Both the position numbers and the translations under genes were made by a program. 64,000 bases of DNA from Dyadobacter fanqingshengii (GTDB lineage Bacteria; Bacteroidota; Bacteroidia; Cytophagales; Spirosomataceae). Shown piece after piece: positions 8,677 to 17,053 of this stretch (position 1 is the first letter of the stretch; the number at the start of each line of letters is the position of its first letter). The stretch is taken from positions 2,170,001-2,234,000 of the forward strand of contig NZ_CP098806.1 in the NCBI RefSeq assembly GCF_023822005.2, in the 5' to 3' direction. The notes under the pieces were generated by a model that saw only the letters and a list, made by a program, of their open reading frames with translations, was not told where the DNA came from and ran no database searches.

Positions 8677-9018
8677 ACTCAGTTAGTTGGAGTCGAGTAC
8701 TTAAGAGAATGTACATCAGCTCATGAGATGGATGATAATGGTAATAAAATTCAAACCGCAGATTCTGCTATGGATTTGAATAATAATATGGTTGGACGTA
8801 CCTGGATGGCGGATGAAACGGGATGGGGGTTTGCTTGGGCAAGGAAAATGCCTACTGAGCCACAGATTTTAAATACTATGAAAATCCGGGCAGAAAGGGC
8901 TCCAAAGTATGACACACCTAGCCAAATTATTGCGATTGTTGGACGTCAGGGTGGATGGGATGTCCTATGGAACAACAATACCGGCTCTCAATCTGAATTA
9001 GTATATATTATTGATTAG
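8677..9018 (+). pseudogene. 3' fragment of a DUF6973-like protein (possible toxin C-terminus)
   Basis: The frame is open from 8677 (TAA before it) to 9018. An ATG at 8728 gives 96 residues, but coding-like sequence continues upstream of it (TSAHEMDDNG). The AHE...MDLNNNMVGR spacing recalls the DUF6973 domain found at the ends of large polymorphic proteins; that assignment is from memory. Only the C-terminal part is left and the family start is missing. A small lipoprotein gene follows after 20 nt, which would suit an immunity partner. Confidence 0.45.
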
Positions 9019-9038
9019 CTTAACTATCACATCTTACT

Positions 9039-9464
9039 ATGAAAATTATCAAACAGACAATCCTGCTAGTTATAATCGGTCTTTCTTTTTGTTCCTGTAA
9101 AGACCTTTTTGGAGATGATGAACATGACAAAAGAGTTGTGTTTGGTTTGGAAAATAAAGATGAAACCGTATTTTCTAAAATTGAGCTTTTCACTAAAAAG
9201 GATTCGTCAGGAACCTTAAAATACGGTTATTTTGCTTCTATGATAGATTCAAATTATACTAATGATGTATTACCGACAAAAGAGCTCCCCTCACTTGGAA
9301 TACCATTTAGGAACTTAAAAGGATTGGATAATGGAACGTTTGAGATCCGAGCTACAAAACCGGATAGCTCAAAACTAATAAAGGAATTCGGGTTTATAAA
9401 TGGAGATCAAACCCAAAAGAAATTTTACTTAGAATTAACTAACGATCAAATCACCGTAAAATAA
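9039..9464 (+). CDS. Small lipoprotein, possible immunity protein
   Basis: A 141-residue protein with a lipobox (LSFCSC, lipidation Cys near residue 20) and then a charged beta-rich domain with no recognised family. It directly follows the DUF6973-like fragment in the same direction and ends in a good terminator, so the two look like one transcription unit. Lipoprotein immunity proteins are common beside periplasm-acting toxins; here this is inference from position only. Confidence 0.55.
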   Translation: MKIIKQTILLVIIGLSFCSCKDLFGDDEHDKRVVFGLENKDETVFSKIELFTKKDSSGTLKYGYFASMIDSNYTNDVLPTKELPSLGIPFRNLKGLDNGTFEIRATKPDSSKLIKEFGFINGDQTQKKFYLELTNDQITVK

Positions 9465-9491
9465 TTTCTTAGCCCTGAATTAAGTTTAAAT

Positions 9492-9525
9492 ACCCGATCT
9501 TCTTGGTCGGGTTATTTTGTTTTCT
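9492..9525 (+). terminator. Rho-independent terminator after lipoprotein gene
   Basis: An 8-bp stem, ACCCGATC with GGTCGGGT (one G-U pair), is followed by TTATTTTGTTTT. Confidence 0.75.
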
Positions 9526-9547
9526 GCTTATGTAGCAATTGACAAAA

Positions 9548-9760
9548 TTACCTGCCAAACCCAAAACCTCTCTTTTTCTGCTGCTCCTGCTGGGGCTTGG
9601 TTTCCGGCTGCTGCACCAGCTCTTTTTTTCCCGTTTGTTCTGCTCGACAGCCTGACTCTGCTCTTTGGCCTGTTTTGGGCCTCGTGGCTCCGCTCGGCCA
9701 CAATCATATCTGCGCGCTCCATCGCTGTTCTTTCAGCATTACTTTCGATATTGGAAGGTA
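9548..9760 (-). pseudogene. Decayed relaxase C-terminus, copy 1
   Basis: Reading across two frameshifts the minus strand gives AERTAMERADMIVAERSHEA, KQAKEQSQAVEQNKR, then ELVQQPETKPQQEQQ and KKRGFGFGR with a stop at 9548-9550. A Gln/Lys-rich tail ending KKRGFG is typical of MobA/MobB-type relaxases of Bacteroidota mobilizable elements. One frameshift falls in an A7 run. A second, more decayed copy is at 12363-12479. Confidence 0.55.
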
Positions 9761-9839
9761 GGTTGCAACTACCTATTCGGGCCAAAAGTAAAATAGAATT
9801 CATAATTTGTTGATAGATAAGAAATTATGAATATTGCGG

Positions 9840-10443
9840 TTAAGCTGCTGGCTTATACTTCCATTCAAATATTTTTTGCAGGTTGAATCTTAATTCTTTA
9901 TTGGTGAGTAACTTATCAAAATCATACTCTCCAAGCATGTTTATATGTTGCCAGGCCACAGCGGTACCATTACGGATTACGCCTATCATTTCCTCCATAG
10001 CGTCCGTCGACTCCACTTTTGTTAATAATTCTGAGAGATATAGATAGTTCCACAGGACAATGGCACTCTGGATAAACCTTCTGCACAAGATAATTTTCTC
10101 CTGTTCGGGTTTGGTCGCGACAGTAAACTCCTGATTATTACCAAAAAAGACTGATTTGGCAAACCTGTTCATCATTTCGATGTGGCTTAACTGTTTTTCC
10201 ACTGAGTGCCTTAATTCAAGATCATCGTAGTAGCGGAGAATAAAACTGGTGCGTATGATCTTACCAAACTCTTTGAATGCTTTTTGTAAAGGATTTTGTT
10301 TGGCATAAGAATTCATTCTTTTAAGCACCTGAAAGGCCGTCGTTTTTCCCAGTTTTAATGATACCATTAAGCGCAGCATTTCATCCCGATGATCATGAAT
10401 CAGCTTTTCATTGATATAGTGATCCGGTAGCAGATCATATTTT
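9840..10443 (-). pseudogene. C-terminal fragment of a Tn3-family transposase
   Basis: About 200 codons are open. ATG at 10379 gives 179 residues, but homologous sequence begins upstream near 10443 (KYDLLPDHYINEKLIHDHRDEM). The conserved Tn3 DDE C-terminus is seen: LLKRMNSY-type region, LRYYDDLELRHSVEKQLSHIE, NRFAKSVFFGN, and the FIQSAIVLWNYLYLSELL helix with the final GEYDF. A full TnpA is about 980 residues, so roughly 80% is missing. The right edge lies exactly where the orphan-gene copy at 10447 breaks off. Confidence 0.85.
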
Positions 10444-10446
10444 AGT

Positions 10447-10623
10447 GCCTAGCCAAACTAGTCGTATCATAAGTAAAGAAGCGCATTCGCCATCAATTTT
10501 TACTGGATAGCTTTCTGTATCTATATAGTCTATGGTAATAGAATCTTGACCAAAGCTTTTATGGCTGAGACCGGAGAGTAAAAGAAAGATCAGGGCAAAA
10601 AGCGAATTGGCTAGTTTGGTCAT
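10447..10623 (-). pseudogene. Orphan exported protein, copy 1 (5' part, cut by Tn3 fragment)
   Basis: It starts MTKLANSLFALIFLLLSGL (signal peptide) and then has YPVKIDGECAS, matching YPVKIDGGCSF of the complete copy at 11871-12323. DNA similarity runs through the start codon into the upstream region (CATAGGACAGTT in both). After position 10447 the sequence changes to transposase and the frame stops after a few foreign codons. Confidence 0.65.
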
Positions 10624-10873
10624 AGGACAGTTAGGTTGATATGAAATAGCAAATAGGTAGGAGTTTTGTGAGTGTCTTCATGATGCCCGTTGCTTGAGAA
10701 AGAAACGTCAAGAAAACGGCAGCATGTTTAGGATGCCGCTCAAACATCTGATATGTCGCAGATTACCCTGGTTTTGAGATGAAAATAGATAAACCAGTAA
10801 TGTCTGAGCAGGCTTCATACTTAACGTAATTTAGTTTGTAATGCCCTACCGTAGTTGAAATCAGCCTGAACTA
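10624..10873. other. Non-coding gap
   Basis: No supported gene or clear signal. The left edge carries the shared upstream sequence of the orphan gene family. Confidence 0.4.
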
Positions 10874-11149
10874 CTACCTCTTGTACGTGAAGCAAACTGC
10901 TAACCATATAAGGGCAAACAGCCAGGTTATCGCTGTCTTCCAGCGCCTAGGCCAATTCTGAATTGAAAAATAGAGCAGGACTTCCACCCCTAAAGCTGCC
11001 ACGCCTGCCATCAAGTAATATTGGAATGGGAGCCTATCAGCATCGACGCTTCTCTCAAAAAGCGTCTGGAATATCGAAAACAGCATGCTTCCAATAAGCA
11101 TAAAGCGCCACCAGTCTTTTCGCAATTCCTGCTTCTTAACCTGATCCAT
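10874..11149 (-). CDS. Small membrane protein, unknown
   Basis: A 91-residue protein with a charged N-terminus (MDQVKKQELRKDWWR) and three predicted membrane helices (about 16-27, 43-61 and 70-86). No family recognised. It stands alone in the decayed region; the composition is compatible with a real gene. Confidence 0.5.
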   Translation of the reverse strand: MDQVKKQELRKDWWRFMLIGSMLFSIFQTLFERSVDADRLPFQYYLMAGVAALGVEVLLYFSIQNWPRRWKTAITWLFALIWLAVCFTYKR

Positions 11150-11371
11150 AATCTATATACGCATGAAGTATAATTGAACTTGTGCCGACCGTCCTACTAT
11201 TATTGCCAACTCTGAAAGGCAGCCAACCTGTTCAAATACTGCTGAATATTTTAATTTACACTTTCAGTCAGTCCGCAGTATGCTTTTCATCCATTTTAAA
11301 GATGGTTCACATGTCAACAGTATTCACCGGCGAAAGTGTTCGAGTGTGAGAAATACGGACGCTATTTGTGA

Positions 11372-11656
11372 CTATTTTTGAAATGTAACTTCAATTGTAA
11401 GGTCACCTGCAATCAGTTTGTTGTACGGTTGATATTTTATGAATAAGGAATCTCCTGTAAGACCCGATATATACATTAACGGAGGGTTTGTGATTGGGAG
11501 CAAAAAAACTGACCCATGTTTTGAAAATGCCTTATCTGGCGAAATCCTAACTAGTGCCGTATCGGACAGAGTTTCGGTGAAAGATATGCTACCCTCCAAA
11601 GTTGCATTAATTGCTGTCGTTAACAAATTACTTCGGCAGGCCTTTGCAGTAGTCAA
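11372..11656 (-). CDS. Hypothetical protein or gene remnant
   Basis: About 94 residues from a TTG, open for a few codons further upstream. The C-terminal half (PPLMYISGLTGDSLFIKYQP and DLTIEVTFQK) reads like a natural beta-rich domain. There is no ATG and no signal peptide, so this may be the end of a larger lost gene. An opposite-strand frame (11439-11711) is judged a shadow. Confidence 0.35.
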   Translation of the reverse strand: MTTAKACRSNLLTTAINATLEGSISFTETLSDTALVRISPDKAFSKHGSVFLLPITNPPLMYISGLTGDSLFIKYQPYNKLIAGDLTIEVTFQK

Positions 11657-11698
11657 GTTTGACCAAGAATTTAATCAAGATTACTGTCCAATTTTCCG

Positions 11699-11881
11699 TA
11701 GTTATACTTGATTTTTATTACAGTTCATAAAAAGGGTTATAAAAACATCGAGGCGGGTCTGTGGTTCATTCAATTTGTTGCCGCCGATTCTACTAACCAA
11801 AAATTATATATTCCAAGCACCCCTCCTACATACAAAGTTTTTTTGACAGATGTGGTTAATCTTCAAGGGGTTACCTATTAA
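11699..11881 (+). pseudogene. 3' remnant of an unrecognised gene
   Basis: The plus strand is open for 60 codons without a start and ends in a coding-like tail (GLWFIQFVAADSTNQKLY, then YKVFLTDVVNLQGVTY). Its stop overlaps the stop of the convergent orphan gene at 11871. Probably the end of a lost gene; function unknown. Confidence 0.35.
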
Positions 11882-12323
11882 GTTCGAATTCTTCATTAAT
11901 TCCATTGACCTTGATTGTTTTCACTTTGTTTCGCTGAGATATTTTTAGCACTCCTGCATAATTTGTACGCCATTTACTTATTCTTCTGATTTTGTTTACA
12001 TCTAAAATGATATGGTAATTAGAATCTGAACCAGCAAAATGGTCAATATAGCCGTTTTGCTTCCCTTCTCGGCTTAAATGGTGCAGAATAAAAAATCTTC
12101 CGTCCTTTTTAAAAAATGCTGTCTTGGCTGCACTAATAATAAATACGAACCTACCTTCTTCCAAACTGGTCGTATTATAGGTAAAGAAGCTACATCCGCC
12201 GTCAATCTTCACTGGATAATCATCAAGGTATTCCAAAGCAAAGAAATCTTGATCAATGATATTTTTGCTGATACCTGGGCTCAAAAGAACGATTAAAACG
12301 AAAAGTAAAGCTAATTTGGCCAT
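11871..12323 (-). CDS. Orphan exported protein, complete copy
   Basis: The start is placed at 12323 (MAKLALLFVLIVLLSPGIS), since the shorter paralogue at 10623 starts at the same point and the upstream bases are shared; an upstream ATG at 12371 is less likely. About 150 residues: signal peptide, then DDYPVKIDGGCSFFTYNTTSLEEGRFVFI, then a small beta-rich domain. I believe similar short proteins occur near mobilization genes in Bacteroidota, but no function is known. It lies just downstream of a decayed relaxase tail on the same strand. Confidence 0.65.
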   Translation of the reverse strand: MAKLALLFVLIVLLSPGISKNIIDQDFFALEYLDDYPVKIDGGCSFFTYNTTSLEEGRFVFIISAAKTAFFKKDGRFFILHHLSREGKQNGYIDHFAGSDSNYHIILDVNKIRRISKWRTNYAGVLKISQRNKVKTIKVNGINEEFELNR

Positions 12324-12362
12324 AGGACAGTTGGTTGACATATAGTGTTTATGATTACATAT

Positions 12363-12479
12363 TAAACCCAAAACCTCGCTTTTCTGTTGCTCTTGCCAGG
12401 GTTAAATTCCCGTGTTGCATCAGTTCCTTATTTCCTTTTGTTCTGCTCGACAATCTGGCTCTGCTCTTTGGCTTGTTTG
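12363..12479 (-). pseudogene. Decayed relaxase C-terminus, copy 2
   Basis: DNA similar to 9552-9680. In one frame it gives QAKEQSQIVEQNKRK then a stop, in another EKRGFGFNM then a stop. It is more decayed than copy 1. It precedes the orphan exported gene, which suggests the ancestral order was relaxase then orphan gene. Confidence 0.5.
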
Positions 12480-13122
12480 ACTTAACTGACAGCTAGGTGC
12501 TTGTTTATTATTAGACAAACCTTGGTTGACATTTAACCATGGTTTGAATGAACCGGGCTGTGCACAAAGAGAAAGAGATTGGGATGATTGTAGATTGTGT
12601 AAAAATCCGTTCGTTTTATTACATACCGGATGGGCCTGGAATCAGGTCTCCGATGTAACCTCCGGTACTCTGTTGCACGAAAGTTTCGGAAGGTAATTGC
12701 CGTGATATAGGTACCAATATTCAGGACGGGTCAGGGTCTAAGAATACGGAAAAACCACCGTATTTTTTTAATCCATTTAAGTTTACTTGATCCAAAATTT
12801 CAGTAATAAGCATTTAAGTGGTTGGTGTGACACATAGCAGTGAAGTGACAATCTCTATACAAACAAGGTCATGTTGGAGGACGAATCACATCATGTCAAT
12901 TGCGCCTTTACTATGTGTGCGATTATGATCGAATAAAAAAGCCTTTTACCTTGTTATTATTGGCATATTAAAAGCTTTAGGTTTCATAGATTTTACAGCT
13001 CACCATAACTTCATGTTAGAATCCTAATAGAAGTTATATTTTTTATCCTGTTTTTCCTATCTTGCCTCTGGTCAGTTAAATTCAACCATGATTCGTAATA
13101 CCGATCTAAACTTTTACAGCCC
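12480..13122. other. Gene-free stretch with inverted repeat and stem-loop repeat
   Basis: No supported gene. It contains an inverted repeat (12516-12527 with 12535-12546, 11 of 12 bases paired, arms CAAACC..GGTT, 7-nt loop) and the partial third copy of the stem-loop repeat (12745-12762). A weak similarity between about 12830-12880 and 16283-16330 (ATAGCAGTGA...ATCTCTAT) suggests a further eroded duplication. Confidence 0.45.
12745..12762 (+). repeat. Stem-loop repeat, copy C (second hairpin only)
   Basis: TACGG-AAAAACCA-CCGTA followed by T7, identical to the second half of copies A and B. With its T-run it could act as a weak terminator or a small regulatory RNA end. Confidence 0.6.
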
Positions 13123-14277
13123 ATGATATGTCTTGACTTTCATTTTCGGTCCATTTTGAAAAGCATTTTCGTGCTCGTGATGTTACAAGGCATGGTCTAC
13201 GGACAGGATCATACTTTCATTATAAAAGGAAAAATGGACCCGGCTAGAAAACAAGAAAAAGTCCATATCTGGTACCCTGACCCAACAAATCTGGTTGGCG
13301 TCAAAGATTCGGCGGTTATTAAAGATGGCAATTTTGTGATCAAAGGCACTTTTAAGATTCCGGGAAAAGCCATCATGTATACCAAGCCTGACTATGGTGA
13401 TATTGAGCTTTACATTGAGCCGGATACAATTTTAGTTAATAGCACAGGTTCTCTTAGTGAGGTGATAGTGAGCGGTGGGCAGTTGAATAAAGATTTTGGT
13501 CAACTTGCAAAAATGCTGAAACCCATTTCTGAAAAGCGTACCGAAATATATAAGGCTTATGACAATGCTAAAAAAACATTGACTGCCGATTCAGACAAAA
13601 AGGAGCTTGAAAAAACCAAGGACCAGCAGCTGGAAGCATATCGGATGGATAGGACGAACATTTACAAAAACTTTATCCAAAAAATGCCTGGCAGTATTGT
13701 CAGTATCGAAGCGGTCAAATCGGTTGGTGGCTTCACACCAGATGTAAAAGAGCTCACTGCGTTGTTTGAAGGTTTGGACGAAACTGTTCGAAACAGTCCT
13801 TCGGGCGTTTATTATAAAAATGCGCTTACCAAACTCGCAAAGACCAGCATTGGTGCTGTTGCCCCGGAGTTTGCTCAGGCAGACACTACCGGGAAATTAG
13901 TTTCATTAAAAGACTTTCGAGGCAAATATGTGTTTGTCGATTTCTGGGCAAGTTGGTGTGGTCCTTGCCGTGCAGAGCATCCCGAGCTGATCAAAGTATT
14001 TGACAAGTACAAAGATCAAAATTTCACAATAATGGGTATTTCCCTGGATCAATCAAAAAGCAGGGAAGCATGGCTGAAAGCAATAGCAAAGGATAAATTA
14101 GTATGGACTCAACTTTCAGACCTTAAAGGTTGGGCCAATGAAGTTTCAACTCTGTATAATGTTGAAGCTATTCCTAAAAACTTCTTAGTTAGTCCCGATG
14201 GTGTTATCGTAGCAGTCGACTTAAAACCGGCAGCGTTAAATGAGAAATTAGCACAATTACTTCCCAACAATCATTAA
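13123..14277 (+). CDS. DUF4369/TlpA-type periplasmic thiol-disulfide oxidoreductase
   Basis: A 384-residue protein with a signal peptide (ends near VYGQDH), an N-terminal DUF4369 beta domain (FIIKGKMD...GNFVIKGTFKIPG), a helical linker with a charged segment (about 140-200) and a C-terminal AhpC/TSA-thioredoxin domain. The catalytic WCGPC is at about residues 278-282 (FVDFWASWCGPCRAEHPEL), with the cis-Pro region EAIPKNFLVSPDG. Such proteins reduce disulfides or act in cytochrome c or envelope maturation in Bacteroidota. The gene is intact although both sides are decayed. Confidence 0.92.
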   Translation: MICLDFHFRSILKSIFVLVMLQGMVYGQDHTFIIKGKMDPARKQEKVHIWYPDPTNLVGVKDSAVIKDGNFVIKGTFKIPGKAIMYTKPDYGDIELYIEPDTILVNSTGSLSEVIVSGGQLNKDFGQLAKMLKPISEKRTEIYKAYDNAKKTLTADSDKKELEKTKDQQLEAYRMDRTNIYKNFIQKMPGSIVSIEAVKSVGGFTPDVKELTALFEGLDETVRNSPSGVYYKNALTKLAKTSIGAVAPEFAQADTTGKLVSLKDFRGKYVFVDFWASWCGPCRAEHPELIKVFDKYKDQNFTIMGISLDQSKSREAWLKAIAKDKLVWTQLSDLKGWANEVSTLYNVEAIPKNFLVSPDGVIVAVDLKPAALNEKLAQLLPNNH

Positions 14278-14387
14278 GAGAATATTCCCATTAAAGAGGA
14301 GTTTATATAGAGCTGAACAACTTAGTGGACTAATTGAAGTATATCAAGTGGCATTTTGTGAGTGTGAATTTATGCATATAACAGGCG

Positions 14388-14612
14388 TTATGTTGAGTGC
14401 CTGCGCATTAAGTTGATTGATAACAGGTTAAGTATCTGCCAGGCAGCAAGTATTAATGCAAAATCAGTCAAAGGATTGAGCAGTATGTCTACTATTTTAC
14501 TGTCATGGTTGCGTTGCATGATGATACCAATTGCTTCCAACATGCTGAAGACATATTGAGGAAAGTAATTTGGTTGCACTTCTAACAAAGCTAAATCTGA
14601 CAAGCCGCCCAT
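14388..14612 (-). CDS. Small hypothetical protein
   Basis: 74 residues, helical, with a hydrophobic C-terminal half (DFALILAAWQILNLLSINLM). No family recognised. It lies between two TlpA-like genes on the opposite strand, and could be a remnant. Confidence 0.3.
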   Translation of the reverse strand: MGGLSDLALLEVQPNYFPQYVFSMLEAIGIIMQRNHDSKIVDILLNPLTDFALILAAWQILNLLSINLMRRHST

Positions 14613-14702
14613 AAGTCCTTGTAAGCTACAATTTATAAATGTTGGTAAAAAATGGAGATAAGTTAAATATTTTCATATAATAAAATGATCTAAAATAGTA
14701 CT

Positions 14703-15506
14703 ATGAGAAAGCTTCATATTCTAGCATTAGTGACCTGTATGCTGCTCTGTAATTCTTGTTCAAAGGAAAATGCTCAAACAGAAGATCCAGTAGGAACACC
14801 CGTTCAGCAACCAGTTTCGCTGACAAGTAACTTTGCAAACTGGTGGTCCTACAATAACAAGCATATCAAGCTATATGAAGATTTTAATGCATTTGATACA
14901 GACTCAAAACAAATCAGAACGGATGATTTCATGAAGTCGATGACAAGTGGAGAATATATATCCGTCAAGTATATTGGAAAGGACTCTTCCACACATTATA
15001 AACTATACAAGCTTCCTGATAGTGCAGATCCCAATATTAAACTCGCGCTAAAAGGATGGATGGCGCATGAGTATGCAAATTATCTTTTGAAAGAAAAGCC
15101 ATTGCCCGGACTGAACTATACAGACTTACAAGGAAAAGTTTTTGACGACCAGACTTTGAATGGTAAAATAGTAGTACTCAAATTCTGGTTCATTGGTTGC
15201 AAATCCTGTGTTGCAGAAATGCCAGAACTGAACAAACTCGTGGCTAGGTATAAAGACCGAAAAGACATTGTTTTTGTGAGCCTCGCATTTGACTCTGCTG
15301 AAAAGCTCAAAAAATTCTTGACGCAAAAGCAGTTTGATTATGCAGTTGTTGCCGGTCAGCAAGACTACATCATGAATACCTTGGGTATTAAAGCTGCGCC
15401 TACACACATAATCCTCAGTAAAGAAGGTTTGGTTGATAAGGTGGTTAACAGTGCAGAGACACTTGTTCCCTTAGTTGACAAGATTGCCTCACAAAGCGCC
15501 ATATAA
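14703..15506 (+). CDS. TlpA family disulfide reductase lipoprotein
   Basis: A 267-residue lipoprotein (lipobox LLCNSC, lipidation Cys near residue 19). The C-terminal thioredoxin-like domain carries a non-canonical CxxC, GCKSC at about residues 165-169 (VLKFWFIGCKSCVAEMPEL), and KAAPTHIIL for the cis-Pro loop. The N-terminal 120 residues have no recognised domain. It probably acts on periplasmic disulfides or in resistance. The neighbouring gene at 13123 is a related but longer protein. They are separate units with a 425-nt gap. Confidence 0.88.
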   Translation: MRKLHILALVTCMLLCNSCSKENAQTEDPVGTPVQQPVSLTSNFANWWSYNNKHIKLYEDFNAFDTDSKQIRTDDFMKSMTSGEYISVKYIGKDSSTHYKLYKLPDSADPNIKLALKGWMAHEYANYLLKEKPLPGLNYTDLQGKVFDDQTLNGKIVVLKFWFIGCKSCVAEMPELNKLVARYKDRKDIVFVSLAFDSAEKLKKFLTQKQFDYAVVAGQQDYIMNTLGIKAAPTHIILSKEGLVDKVVNSAETLVPLVDKIASQSAI

Positions 15507-15605
15507 ACGTATAATTATTAGGAAATCGTCAAATTCGTTTCTGGACGCATGGTGCGTCGCCGAGTTAATCCTGACTGCCCAATTTAAATTAACTGACTTG
15601 AAGCC

Positions 15606-16277
15606 ATGGCCAGGATTTTTATTGTTCTTTACTTTTTGCAGCCCTCATTCTTTCAAAACGAACTTCCAGGTGACTATTTTCAAATAGACGATAAAGCATT
15701 TTTTCCCTTACCAATCACTTCAAAAACGATTTCCCTAGTAGAGCCTGATACGTTACTCTTAGACGCAGCAATCTTTCATGCAACGAATAGAGTGCGTCGA
15801 GAGCATGGGTTACAGCCTTTCAAACATGACGTTTGTCTTTATAAAGCCGCTAAAAATCATGCGGCCTCAATGGTTTTGAAACGCTATTACAGCCATAACA
15901 ATCCATTCAGTCCATTTGAAAAAACAGTGGACAGAAGAGTTGATCTTTGTACAAAACGTTTCAAAAGGATAGGTGAAAACATCGGCCGTTACCAGACCCT
16001 GATTAGTGGTGATTATTTACTGGTTAAATGGGACGAGAATGATGCTCAATATAATTTTATCGATCCTGATAAATACAGCGGTGCCGAGCCCTTTACCTAT
16101 GCCGGATATGCTAATCATGTTGCTAGTCAATGGATGTCCTCATATAACCATCGACAAAATATTCTAAGTGGTTTATATGTTGAAATCGGTTGTGCAGCCA
16201 GGTTATGTCGGGAGCCCTACAAAGTCAGGCGCGCTCCATATGCGAGCTTAGTCCAAAATTTTGGTAATGAGCATTAA
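15606..16277 (+). CDS. CAP/SCP-domain secreted protein
   Basis: A 223-residue protein with a hydrophobic start (MARIFIVLYFLQPSFF). Seen are CAP-family signatures: AIFHATNRVRREHGLQPF, LYKAAKNHAASMV, YYSHNNP, GENIGRY, and SYNHRQNILSGLYVEIGCAA near the C-terminus. CAP proteins are extracellular with variable roles (lipid binding, peptidase-like). Four extra Cys (LCTKR, CAARLC) may form disulfides, which would fit the two thiol-oxidoreductase genes just upstream; that link is inferred. Confidence 0.85.
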   Translation: MARIFIVLYFLQPSFFQNELPGDYFQIDDKAFFPLPITSKTISLVEPDTLLLDAAIFHATNRVRREHGLQPFKHDVCLYKAAKNHAASMVLKRYYSHNNPFSPFEKTVDRRVDLCTKRFKRIGENIGRYQTLISGDYLLVKWDENDAQYNFIDPDKYSGAEPFTYAGYANHVASQWMSSYNHRQNILSGLYVEIGCAARLCREPYKVRRAPYASLVQNFGNEH

Positions 16278-17053
16278 GATGGTTGATTTGTCATATAGCA
16301 GTGAGTTAAATCTCTATTCAGGTAACATCATATTACGCTGACGCATCGCAGCATTTCCAAACCATGTTATCATTTTTGCCGTTAATATGTTCGTGAAAAC
16401 GGACCGTTTCCGCGTACGCTGATAAACGACTAACATGAGAGAAGATCCAAGGACCAAAATTCACTGCTGGCAATGCAAAGTTGAACCACTGTTTGAGTGA
16501 ACCTGCAAGTGCAAAATATCTGTGTTAAAACAGTGCAAAACAATTCTAAAACTTACTTGTAACGGCATGGCAGTCGAATGCCGGAGTACGGAAAAACCAC
16601 CGAATTATTATCCAGCCGGAACTTATCAATAATATCTATAATCTGGATGAAAGCAAGATAATTTCAGGTTGTACTGCGGATGCCATCCCCATATTTCAAC
16701 GGCATTATAGAATGACGACTGCTCTACTGACATTACATCTGCGAAACATACAACAGACTCTTCTGAGTCCGCTTCCGGAACTAACAATACTAAGTTTAAT
16801 AGTTAATCGATCAGACCAAGTTCGCTGCCCGTATTGGATGGAAAATAACTGCTGCACAACTCACACTTACAAACCAACTCATTTCGCCCCATATCCCGTC
16901 AGAAAAGCATTAGCTTGTCAATCATAGTACATTTTAAGGTGCCGGATAGTAATCTTATTGTAAACTAAGATCCATTTAAGGCGTCCAAGTTTCTTAATGG
17001 GTAACAAACGGAATGACTGTGAGCTTTGATGATCGAGGCCATTTCAGTACGAA
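16278..17053. other. Gene-free stretch with stem-loop repeat
   Basis: No supported gene; short open frames (for example 16712-16927) lack coding character. It contains copy B of the 48-bp repeat and a direct repeat AGTGCAAAA near 16507-16540. An imperfect palindrome GAAAACGG-A-CCGTTTCC lies near 16395. Confidence 0.45.
16555..16602 (+). repeat. 48-bp double stem-loop repeat, copy B
   Basis: 48 bp identical to 8579-8626. Here the right hairpin is followed by AATTATTA instead of a T-run. Confidence 0.85.

Noticed and set aside
8001..8700. Search for the 5' half of tmRNA or a whole tRNA
   Set aside because: No G-rich 5' acceptor (GGGGATG), D-arm or tag-peptide frame was found, so only the 3' end is reported.
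11439..11711. Plus-strand frame of 90 codons opposite the hypothetical at 11372
   Set aside because: Composition and motif content favour the minus-strand reading; the plus frame seems to be its shadow.
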